Source: Zizania palustris (Eukaryota; Streptophyta; Magnoliopsida; Poales; Poaceae). From it: DNA of 64,000 bases. Position 1 is the first letter of the stretch. Every line of letters begins with the position of its first letter. A program made the position numbers and the translations under genes. Below, in pieces: positions 13,191-24,200 of the stretch. The stretch spans positions 83,322,162 through 83,386,161 of the forward strand of contig JAAALK010000079.1 of NCBI GenBank assembly GCA_019279435.1. Direction: 5' to 3'. A model generated the notes under the pieces. It was given only the letters and a program-made list of their open reading frames with translations. It had not been told where the DNA came from and made no database searches.

Positions 13191-13604
13191 CTTGCTAGGG
13201 ACTTTGCAACACCAGTCTAGGGGCTTCGCAAGGGAAAAAAAGCAAGGGGCTAATTACAAAGCTATCTAAGCACCGAAGCCTCCTTTGAGACCACTCCGGG
13301 CCCTGTCGGAGAAGATGTGCGAAGCCTACCTAGGCTGCAAGACTTTGAACTGTGCTCCGATATCCCTTCGAAGTCTAGGGCCTTGAGGCCCCCCTTCGCA
13401 ACCCTCTGCATCGGAGACCACTCTGTATAAAGCCTCTGGCCCATACTCCGATGTAGACTCTAAATATCTTAAATAACACTTCGCCATGAAGACCAAAACC
13501 AGGGGCCTTCGTGCACGTGTATTTGCATAAGAGTTTACCTTTTTCCCTAACGAAGTCTTATGTACAGAGTCATCTTATGTACAGAGTCATCTATGACGGT
13601 TGTA
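9715..13604 (+). repeat. 3.9-kb tandem duplication, copy 1 (3890 bp)
   Basis: Starts at CGAAGAGATCCGC (9715) and ends in GGTTGTA (13604), where copy 2 begins with the same CGAAGAGATCCGC. By eye it differs from copy 2 at four positions, all transitions (10869, 11328, 11502, 13454). It lacks a 23-bp piece present in copy 2 near 15239 and has an extra 17-bp repeat unit near 13570. The duplicated block includes most of the mobile-domain gene and the complete solo LTR with its flanking ACATG. Confidence 0.95.
10464..12489 (-). repeat. Solo LTR, copy 1 (2026 bp)
   Basis: Starts TGTTGGACCGG and ends TTTCTCA, i.e. TG...CA, and is flanked by the direct repeat ACATG at 10459-10463 and 12490-12494. No internal retrotransposon sequence or second LTR is adjacent, so it is a solo LTR left by LTR-LTR recombination. 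Orientation is taken as minus because a good TATA box (CTATAAATATGG) is seen on the minus strand near 11217-11229. The middle (11400-12450) is packed with CTTCGAAG- and TCCGAAG-like words and is open in several frames, which I take as base-composition effects. Confidence 0.9.
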
Positions 13605-16600
13605 CGAAGAGATCCGCAAAGTCTTCGCTCGGTTGGACCTCTGAACATGTGGGCTCCAAGTCCATTGGCTCTGAGTCCCTAGCTTCGGTCAGTAGTGTCC
13701 CCACTTGCTCTGCTTCAGGTCTAGGACTTGTAGGCGGCAGAGTCCCTATGCTAGGGGCTTCGGCTGCCGAGGTCAATCGAGAGTGTCCCAAGGGGCCTGT
13801 GGAGTCCGGAGGCCCTTGAGGTGTTGAGGTGATGAACCATGTTGTTCTCTATCCTCCGCTCCTTTTCTCTTTGACCTCCCGCTGGAGGGCGTTGGGTCCG
13901 CAAGCTCCAGGAGAGTTGGGACTTCGTCCGCCCCAAGGTGGGCCCATATCCGACTGTACCTCTCCTAGGTCCCAATCAGGGCGAGGTTACGGCTTCGCTC
14001 ATCTTGAGTCAGAGCCCCCATGACACGCTCTGTCGCTATAACCACCCCTTCGGTGTCAATGTCTCCCGCTTGGCTGCAATATAACGAAGCACAGATAGTT
14101 AAAGTGTTGAGCGAAGTATCAAGAGTACAAGAATAATTTTTTGAAGTCTCACCTAGGAACTCCGAAGATATCTCCTTCAAGTCATCATCAGCGGAATCAC
14201 TGAAGACACCCTTCGGCCACACGCATCCGAGGGGGTTGATCCAGAGGGTTATAAATTCCTCTGCGAGGTGCCTCATGCTCATCCTCTGGGCCAGCTGGAT
14301 CCTTGATGTAATGATGGAAGATTCTATGGCCACTTCGACCTTGTGATGACATGTGTTGGACCGGAAACGGCGACCAGAGGGGGGGGGTGAATGGGAGCTT
14401 TTAAAAACTTGGGCTAAAAACAGCCTTTGGTTTTAAATCTGTCTACTGCGGAACAGACTTCGAATACCAACCTTCGAAGGTCTGGTTCGGAGGTACTTGA
14501 CAGCTCCGAACACAGGCTTCGCAAGGAGTAAAAGTCCGAAGCCAAATAGACTTCGCTCCACCCACAACCCCGAAGACAACTCTGCTAAGTCAGTGCAGGC
14601 TCCGCACACAGGGTGCTTCAAGCAGGCTTCACACTTCACCCTTCGCAAGAGTGGACTACCCTCCGAGGACTTCGACCTAAAATTTAGCGACAGCAACTGG
14701 TGCTGGGCTTCGTTCTGCAAAGGTCTAAACACACACTAACGGACTTCGCTTGGAGTTCATTACGATAAAATCACGGGCTTCGTTCAGGGCTTCGCTAGTA
14801 ATCAGCGAGGTCTAGCCTCCTGTTACACAGAGCGAACGCACAGAAACACACACCTCGCACACAACACACTTCGCCAACGCAGGCTTCGATACACTGCCAC
14901 AAGTCACTCAAGGTGACACACAAATGGACGAGGTATGCAGCGAGGTATGAAAACAAGCTCAAGCAAAAAGCACATAGAAGCAAGACTTCGTCGCTTGAAC
15001 AAGGAACACAAAAATTGAACTCACTGGATGTATTCAAAGTGTGAGGAGGCTAGTACAGGAGCTCAACAGTAAATGCTCAAAGTGTTAAATGTTACCTACC
15101 CAGCCCCCATATTTATAGCCCACAGTTCACCCAAGTGAATTGACTACATTACCCCTAGGATTTACAAAGGTTTTGTCTCTACAGAACTGAGGGGTACAAA
15201 AGGTAGTCTACTTTATTTTGGAGGCTTCTCTGTCAGCTTTGCAGAGGGGACAGCGTCAGCTTTTTGCAGAGCAGACAGTGTCAGCCTTTGCAGTCTTTGA
15301 CCTTCCTGAAGCCCCCCTTCGCACGCGAGGGGTGCGGTAGCTTCGGTGAGAAGCCTTGAGCCTGACGGCCTTCGCTTCACCGAAGTTAGCCTCCGATACA
15401 GTGACGGTTTTGAGTCGAAGCCGTCAAAGCCCTTGGGCCTTCGCACCACCACCTCCGGAGTGGACCACCATGGCTTCGCAACTACTCCTAGCTCGAACTC
15501 CGTCAGTCCGTGTACCGAAGTCATGCATGGCCGAAACACCACAAGTCAACTTCGCTCCGAAGCCAACCTTGCTCCGAATCCTTTCTCACTCCGAAGCCCC
15601 ACCTTCGGAGTACCACCCTTCGAAGTCCCTCCTTCGTCCAAGGCCTCCGCACGAAGCATTCCATGAGCACTTCGTCGCAGTGTCTCTCCCCGAGCACACT
15701 CCTCGACGAGCCTCACCCGGACCATGCCTTCGATGCGCCTCGACTTCTGAGACCTTCGTCGGGTACCTTCGAATGTCTCCCTCCGGAGCACACTTCGAAC
15801 GCCTTGCCTCCGCAGAGGACTTGATCCACCATACTCCGAAGTCACTCCATCCGGAGTACCTTCGAAGTGCCTCGCCTCCGAGGACTTTGTCTCGGAGTAC
15901 CTTCGCCCGGAGCCACGCTCCACACTTACTGCCTTCTCCTGGTGCACCTCGACCCAAGGACCGACCTAGACCCCTTCGCAGCCACCGTGACGGAGCTCCC
16001 AACTCCCCTGGCATCAAGCCTCCCGCTTGACCAAGGTTCACCTGCTACGAACCGTCCGTCGCCTCCGAAGTCCCCTGCGCACCACAAACAAACAGACAAG
16101 TGTATCCAGTACTCCGGAGACCTCTCCGGGTTAGCAACCTTCGACACACACTCCGGTGTACCACCCAAAATACCGAGACCTTCGGTACGAACCCATGCAT
16201 CGTGTACCGTCGGACCCCTCCGACAGGCACACTCCGCTGCAACAGCTGCTGCAACCAAACCACCGAACCCTTCGGTGAAACCACCTCCGAACACCTTCGG
16301 AGTTCCAACCTCCGAACCCCCTTCGGAGGTACCCCTTCGAACCAGAGGTTAAACTCTGTCAATCACTCATCACAAACACCGAAACCATCCCTTGGTTTCT
16401 CAACATGCTATAAGGGCATTAGTATTGCGAAGTGGGGAGTCTGCTCCGACGGTAATATAAAACCACTTCTGATCCCACCTTGAGTACCATCGATCGTTGA
16501 CGGCCCTCGTTGGGAAGGAATCAGCATACTCCCTGTGGAGTTGGAAGTTGACGCTGCCAAAGTCCATAGCCTGTCCACTCCGTCTTCACCAATCCTTTTC

Positions 16601-17103
16601 TTTAGCTGGCAGTTCACATAGTGAAGGGTTGCGAAGACATCCGCGCGACCCTCGCACCCTTCAGCCATCATAGCCCATTCGAAGATGGCGAGCCAGGCTA
16701 CAACATTCAGAGATAGTTGAGGAAGCTCCAAGTTGAACAGTTGTAGCACTTCGCCGAGCAAGTCTTCAGTTGGGACCCTGAGCCCTGCTGCGAAGAAGGC
16801 TTCGAAGACCATGACTTCATTGGCCCTGGGAGCAGGTATAGTGTTGGTCTCTGAGATATGGAGGTTCACCTTCTTAGAAACCTTCTAAGCATAAGCATCA
16901 TTGGCAGACTCTGGAGTAGACTTCGTCTTCCCCAACTCTAGAGTCTGCATGAACTTCTTCGATGAAGGGTGAAGGTCATACACCTCGTAGTGCTTTGATG
17001 TAGCCTTAACCGCAACTACCGCTGCCGCCGCAGTCTGGGCTTGCACGGAGCCAGACCCACCACCCAAAGAAAGACACTTTGCCACCAAAGCCTTCCTCGA
17101 CAT
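13605..17103 (-). pseudogene. 'Putative gypsy type transposon' gene, copy 2, truncated
   Basis: Second copy of the gene at 9301-13190, with the ATG at 17103. The domain piece at 16869-16408, the piece at 14333-13965 and the piece at 13791-13605 are the same as in copy 1 where compared. The copy ends at the duplication junction: the frame reads through EDFADLFV and stops a few residues later in the flank, so the acidic tail seen in copy 1 is missing. It is split by the second copy of the solo LTR at 14354-16402. Confidence 0.6.
14354..16402 (-). repeat. Solo LTR, copy 2 (2049 bp)
   Basis: Same LTR as 10464-12489, flanked by ACATG at 14349-14353 and 16403-16407. It is 23 bp longer because of the small insertion near 15239. 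Because both copies have the same LTR in the same site, the LTR had already inserted and become solo before the duplication. Confidence 0.9.
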
Positions 17104-17500
17104 CTTGCTAGGGACTTTGCAACACCAGTCTAGGGGCTTCGCAAGGGAAAAAAAGCAAGGGGCTAATTACAAAGCTATCTAAGCACCGAAGCCTCCTTTG
17201 AGACCACTCCGGGCCCTGTCGGAGAAGATGTGCGAAGCCTACCTAGGCTGCAAGACTTTGAACTGTGCTCCGATATCCCTTCGAAGTCTAGGGCCTTGAG
17301 GCCCCCCTTCGCAACCCTCTGCATCGGAGACCACTCTGTATAAAGCCTCTGGCCCATACTCCGATGCAGACTCTAAATATCTTAAATAACACTTCGCCAT
17401 GAAGACCAAAACCAGGGGCCTTCGTGCACGTGTATTTGCATAAGAGTTTACCTTTTTCCCTAACGAAGTCTTATGTACAGAGTCATCTATGACGGTTGTA

Positions 17501-18628
17501 TGCAGAGAGTAAAGTGATATTTTTCTATTATATTTTGCCTATAAATACTGGCCACCTCCAATGTAAAAGGATAGATGATTCAGAATACAAAAATTAATAT
17601 GAACTAGATGTAAGACTATTATCCCTCTCGGAGACATAAACCAGTATAAATCCACTTCGCAATTAGTAGTCCTTTGAGGCTAAACAAAATATGTTTAGCG
17701 TAAACGCAATTGCACCAATAAATACCAAATGAAAACTTATTAGAAGCAGTTCTTTCCATAAACTGTATAGTAGTTTCTTAAAAGTTTTTCTACATACTGT
17801 GATGCTCACTGGCTAATCACCTTTGATATTCAGTAACACAGGTGTATTGTAGTATTTTTCTTATTTAATTTATCATCTATGGTATACTATGAATAGTCAA
17901 TTCTAATTATAGGGTTGAAAATAAGTTGGTCATGTGAAATGCTGAAATGAGATGAAATTTTATAGAGCTGAAATAGATTTGCAGAATTTTGAAGCAAATG
18001 ATCAAGAAAGAGAGCTAGAGTGAGGTGTGATAATATCCCATCTTATTCAACCAACCAAACATGAACTTGCGTCATCCCATACCACATTATATAAGCAACC
18101 AAACAAAACCATATATCATCTCATACATGCAGCCAAACACCCTACTTGTACCATCTTATTTAAGACCATACCATTTAGGTGAACTATTCCATACAAGTTC
18201 ATCTTCGTATAAGTAACCAAGTGCAACCTTAGTTACACATTCATGGCCAGCTTGAGTCGTATTAAGTCTAGACAAAATGTAATTATAAAGCCTTCAGGAA
18301 CTTTTCAGATAACAAACTCAAAGCGAAGGTAGAAGACTAATGCATTCTTGTAATTTGTAATGTAGAAGTTAAATGGAATATTTTCACGCTTGAAACAAGA
18401 ATTTTCTTCCCAATAAGTTCGTCTTTAAGAAATGTTATACACAGGTTCAAGATAGAAGTTACTCTTATATATCTTTTTTTGAAGCCGAGGATATACAGTT
18501 GCAGATAACTGCACTCTTGTCAAAATCCTGAGAGAAAACAGAGCCTGGGTTAATGAAGAAAAGAGGTGTGATGCTAATTTTTTAAGAACCAAAAGACTTA
18601 TTTGTTGCCGCCTTCTTGACATCAGACT
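17501..18628. other. Non-coding stretch including the 3' flank of AUG3
   Basis: AT-rich sequence with no supportable ORF. A CCTATAAATACTGGCC TATA-like block lies near 17538-17555. The part at 18050-18230 has repeated ACCAAACA-like words of the kind found in small DNA transposon remnants, but I could not pair its ends. The 3' untranslated region of AUG3 must lie in the part just below 18629; I could not place its poly(A) site. Confidence 0.5.
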
Positions 18629-21257
18629 TCAAAATTTCTCTGGGAGTGCTCTGATATGGGAACTCATCTCTCTGACTAGATTCTCAAGCCGCCCTGGATG
18701 GCAGAAGAAATCGACAAACACTCGTCTTTCCTGCTGCACATTGCGTGAGGGCTTTTGTAACATCTGCAAACCATTTGTAAATATGAGTGATGAAAATTGA
18801 AGACAGACAGTTGAGGAGCACGGCTTGTCAATCCAGATGCAAGATAACCTAAAGCTGATGAACACTAAGGTCTCATTTGGTACAATTTCAGATTTCTTAG
18901 AGCTGCTCAAACCTATCTTAAGAAATTTTAGATCTAAGCTATTGGTGAGGGGATTTATCTGCGTTATATAGTCTTTTATTTTGGACTAAAAATAAAAGTT
19001 TAACCCACTTTATTTTACCATACAAATTGTAGATCTAGCATGAATCTTAGAGCTAGAGCTATACAAAATAGGCCATAACAATGTTGAGGAAGTAACAGAT
19101 GTAAACTTGTAAAGTACCTCAGCCTTTTCATCTCGAGCTGTTGTCACTTCATTAACACAAGCAGACACTTGCTGATTGATTATTTCCAGTTCTTCAAGCG
19201 CCTGCCCTAGAGGCTGTGATAAATCATTGTGAAGTAACTTACAGCAGAACAAACTACAGAGAGACATGAAAGGATAAAGACAAATGAAAAGTAATGTACC
19301 CATGGTGTCAATGTTGGTTGCACATATGTAAGGGGTACAGCTAGAATTTGCTCGAGTGATTGGATCATCCTGCATCTGCAAAAAGAGAAGGCACACATAA
19401 TGATTGGACCAGAGATATAGTATGTTGTTCTATCAATAGGTTATGTTTGATCTTTGATGTAAAGTTCAACTTCAACACATTCCCCTTGTTGATAGTGTAC
19501 AACTACACAATGCAAAATAAATAGCTAAAATTTATGAAAGGGGAAACGGTCAGGGAACAATATGCGAGGATTACTCACATTTCATCGATGCATCTTTTGC
19601 GTTCACGTGGAAGAACATTCTCAAGCTCATGATGAAGATAGTGGAGCTCATCTTGCAGTTCCGTCATCTGCTCAACTAGACCATATGCTGAAACATATGA
19701 TGGAGTCCTTGCTTGAGCACCTGCAAAAAATGGAAAGGAGATTGAATTATTCAAACTTCTGGTACACGATATAAATACAATTCTGGAAGTGTGCGTACCT
19801 GAGTGACTACTAAGAATATCCCTAACAGCATGAAGAAAAGTATCACGATCATCAACAGACCCTTCTTCAAGCATTTCCAATGCAGCTTGATCAATTAAAT
19901 GATATCGGTCCTATTCATTTACGCAGTACAGGCTATAATTTGTAAGAGTGCAAGTGAACCATAACAAGTCAAATTTACAGATAAGAATATAAAATCAGCA
20001 AGAAATACCAGGCGGCCATAGACAACTGATAAGTAACTCTGCAGCTCAATTTCTATTGCTTTTAGCAGTGAATAGGCACTCGAAATTTTTGCCTGCCTTT
20101 CGAGCCAGCAAGCTATCTTTAGAAACTGATGAGCAGCAAGCTGATTAACCAGATGATTGATGAACTGCAAGAATGAACAATTGTCTAAATGACCACCTAA
20201 TTATGTAGGAAATTGGTTTGCACCAAAACAACTGACTGTTCATAAGATACCCTTTTCTGCTGGCTTATGTAGTATTCCTGGCGCACAACCTTCAAATTAT
20301 GATCCCCTGGAAGGTCACAGTTAGGAACATACTATTGCCTTGATAGAGCAAAATATTTTCAAATGATTATTTTGGCACGATAAGATCGCACCTTGCAAAA
20401 CATTTGCACCCTCAAATTGAGCAAGGTCAGCACACAAGCTTGTAATAGTCTAAAGAAATAAAACATTAACTTTTTATGCCAAAAAAAGAAATAAAATGCT
20501 CACAAATAATGCATAACATAGAAAAATGGGCGAAAAGGACACAAAAATTGGCTATATGCCAAGGGGACGAAGCAAATTGAACTATGGATGACATTCCAAT
20601 TTGCAAATAGAAAAATCAGTGAACATGTGTATTGTCTGTACTCTGTAGTTAATTTTCTTTGAAGGAATCCTTAGCTTCGCTGTACATCATCATCATCGGC
20701 ATTATTATTATTTATAATTTTACTGGGAACCTGCCACACCTTTTTCATAAAGCATGCTTGACAACCAAATTTCATGTACACAATTTACCTCAGATAGGCA
20801 TTTCTGCACTTGAAGGGAAAGATCCATAAGTTCTTCAGCAAGTTCAGAGTTCCTCGTCCTAAGGATGTCACGGGAAAATTCACAATAGCACATATACAAT
20901 TATACATAAGTAATAAAATGTAAAACTTTTTGAAACATCACATGCACAAAAGTTCGTTTAAGTACTACCATACAATAGGTAAGCAATCCATGCAACCTAA
21001 TCGTTAGCAGAATTTCCTAAAAATGATTAAGTGTATTCTGAAAATTTTATTTTCAAATAAAGATACAATGCTATTTCAATAATTTAAAAAGAATCAGTAA
21101 CTGTGATTACTCATGTCCTTCATACCTCAGAAAGTGGATGTCCTGATGAACATGTGATGGCTGGGATGCCAATTGGATTCTAAGCGTTGAGAGTATAGCC
21201 TCCTCCTTAGCATATTCTACTTGTGCTTCTATGTGCTGTCTTTTACTTTTAGCAAAG
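18629..21257 (-). CDS. AUG3: AUG3 exons 9-18 (residues 262-604)
   Basis: A compact block with introns of 78-354 bp. Exon 9 carries the SKRQHIEAQVEYAKEEAILS segment, exons 10-12 the LAEELMDLSLQVQ to VRQEYYISQQK segment, and exon 13 (156 bp) NHLVNQLAAHQFLKIA. Exon 14 has DDRDTFLHAVRDILS, exon 15 SYVSAYGLVEQMTELQ, and exon 16 MIQSLEQILAVPL. Exon 18 ends with VFVDFFCHPGRLENLVREM and a TGA at 18631-18629. This conserved C-terminal half is the strongest evidence for the assignment. Confidence 0.92.
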
Positions 21258-24200
21258 CTGTTAGCACAAAAGCAACATCAGTATAAGAATAATCATGCAT
21301 CTTAAAATATCAAAGAAAATGTAAAAGTCTAAGTAGTAAGCATAATACATAGTAGTAAGACAAAAGAAATAGATCAGTGACATTCACTGTCAGGTGCGGG
21401 CGGGCTAGGCTATGGGTTAGAGTTGTCCTGTCACTATGAGGGATGCGGTGGGGTCCAACTCAAGCTGAGATGTAAAACACTTGAGTCGTATTCGTGTTAG
21501 GTATCGAGTTAGATTTAATGTCGCTCGGCAGCTCGAGGGCGAGCTGCTCAAAAAGAAGGGTGTAGATGTCATGGGCAAAGGTTTTGGACCGGGCCAAGCC
21601 CGTGAACAATACCCACACGGTACTGTTGACGTGAATCGTACCCGCTCGAGACTCTAGTAGAATTAGGGTAGGTTTAGGGTTAAGAGTCCATTTACAGTTA
21701 GAGTCAATTTTTTCTAGAAATAAGGGGACCTCTGTCCTATATAAAGAGGTCCATAGTTTGAAATTAGGAGTCAAGAATAAGTCAATAAAGATTAGATCAA
21801 AGAAAGTCGGGTTAGAGCCCTACCTTGCCGGCGCGGAGGCTGCCACATCGACGAGGCTAGAGGCCAATTCGTCCATGTGTTCCATAAATTATCATATACA
21901 TGACAACTTGATTGCTGCACGTGACAATTTTGTATCAAAGCCAACTTTCCTTAGATGCTCTCACTGTTCGCCGACGATTCGATCGCCACGCCACCACCTG
22001 TAGGGGACGTCTGTGATCCCTACATCCATGATACATGACATTCATCACGATCTTCAGGAGGAACGAGTGATGAACATGGCATGTGAGGCTCTCCGAGAGA
22101 TGTGGGACCTCCGTCATGACATTCATGCATTACGAGAGGCATCCAACCACACCAATCAATGTCTAGACAATTTGGAGCACCGAATCGAGAAGACCGGGGT
22201 GACGTACCGTCGGCCGGGACTTCACACCATGGGAGCCAGGGCAGCCCGTCTCGCTGGCCGTCCCCACTCCTTTACACCGACCAGCACTAGTACAATTCGC
22301 TCCATAGGCCACCGCCCCTTCATGCTGACCCAACCTAGTCCGGCTGCACTAATGATTCTGCCTCGCCTGTTGCCGAGTCACCAAAATCGCCACCACAATT
22401 TTTAGACTGTTCGGGTTCGTCCCCGTCCATGGCGTCACCATCTTCTGCACTAGATGAGGGTGTCAAGAAGCTGGACGATCTGTCGGGTAAGGTATAAGAG
22501 TTGCAAGCCTCTAATTTTGAGAAAGTCTAGGAGGATTGCACACTGAACCAGATATTGCAAGGCCGAGTAGATCAAGGTGTGCTGCCCACATCATGGGTCC
22601 CCTGCGACGAGTTCATGCGGCAATACCATTGTCACGGGTCAGGATCCATGGTTGGGGAGGATAGCAAAACATTGTAATTGAATTGATAACTGAAGAATTG
22701 ATTGAAGCCCTAACCCTCGTCGGCGTGACGGAGCCACGCTCCACGTCGTACCGCTGAGGCAGGGATACAATAGAGAGGCTAAGCCTTTTCTAAACACTCG
22801 ATGATTTCTTCTAGTGCATCATCCTTATTTATATAGGCACAAGGCTGATATAATCTAACAATCTTAATCTTTTCATCAAAAAAACAACCTTAATCTACTA
22901 CGACTCATTTAATCTAACAACTCAATCCTAACTGAATTGGAATCTTAACCTAATTGGACTCTTAAACTAATCTAACCTCTGATTACTAATCTACTACAGT
23001 ACCGCGCGGTATTGTTCACGGGCCTGATTGAGCTGTGGGTTGGCCTGCAGGCCCCTTCTTGCGTGGCGTGTGACATCTCTTCCCCCTTGAAAACCAGCTC
23101 GTCCTCGAGCTAGGCCGTCGGTGCCACCAAGGCCTTCCATGTCAATCCGCCAACCGTCGACCAAGTCATCGTCCGTGCGCACGAGGATGCCACCAAGACA
23201 CATCGAGGTGCACCCCCAACTTTGTCGGTCCTGCCATCGCTGTCGAGGTTCCTCACGCCATTGTCGGCCACGCCCAACCGCTCATCGATCTGCACGGTCA
23301 GAGGAGTAGTACTGGCCACCGCGGCTCTGTTGATGTCGTCGACCAAGCCATCGAGAGTGCCCTTGCGCCCCCCTGACTTGGCCTTGCCGAGGCCATCTGC
23401 GTCGCTGCAAATCCACCATGTCTTGAGTGCCCTCCTGCATGCTAAGCCCTTGAGGACACCGCCTCCATCATCGCGTTCCAGCCGCCCACAGCTCGGCCGC
23501 CACTGCTGCATGCGTTGCGGCGGTCCACGCCTCTAGCGCCCGCGCTGCCAATCGTGTCGAGGACGTCGCCTCTGCACCCATTCAGGCCATCGCCAGCCAC
23601 AGAAGTCACCGCATCGCAATCTCCACTAAGTCATCGTGGGACGCCCGATCCGTCGCCAGGGCCCTCTTGACCTAGGCCGCACGAGCTCCTCCTGCCAGGG
23701 CTCCCTCCACCAAGGGCGGATGCGTCGTAGCCGAAGCCCCCGTTGAGGCTGTCGTTCGTGGCTAGGTTGTTGCCTCTGCTGCCTTCGCTCGGGATCTTGG
23801 TGCTGAGGGTGTGCATGCCCAGCACGCCGCCAACAGGCCATTCGAAGCCTCCGTCCCTAAGCAGAACAACCTCGTCTCCATTGCTTGGGATGTTGTTGTG
23901 AGTTGTTGTGAGGATGTTGCCATGCGTTACTTGGCGGGTTGCGACGGTGCCCGTGCTTGTGAGTATGCCACCCGCGACGTCTGATGCCTGGATGACGTCC
24001 ACGCCTGTGTCTAGCACGGTGCTACCGATGTCGTCGTCACTAGCGCTTATGTTGTCCCGCGCAGTGTCACCACCCATGTTGACGGTGTTGATGTCACCAC
24101 CGACGCCCAAAACGACGCCGCCCCTACCGCCTCCGATGCCGCCCAAGGCCTCCAATATGGAGTCACAACGCCTCAGCACCTCGGCGAGTAGGGCCTGCAC

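Larger units (their letters stand above)
13605..17500 (+). repeat. 3.9-kb tandem duplication, copy 2 (3896 bp)
   Basis: Near-identical direct copy of 9715-13604; the offset is 3890 up to about 15238 and 3913 after it. The shift is a 23-bp insertion next to a TTTGCAGAG...CAGCGTCAGC repeat. It ends at GGTTGTA (17500), after which the sequence becomes unique (TGCAGAGAGTAAAG). The high similarity means a recent event, or two alleles joined in assembly. Confidence 0.95.

Noticed and set aside
9715..17500. The two 3.9-kb copies as LTRs of one large element
   Set aside because: They are directly adjacent with no internal region, lack TG...CA ends and target duplications, and contain a gene and a foreign solo LTR.
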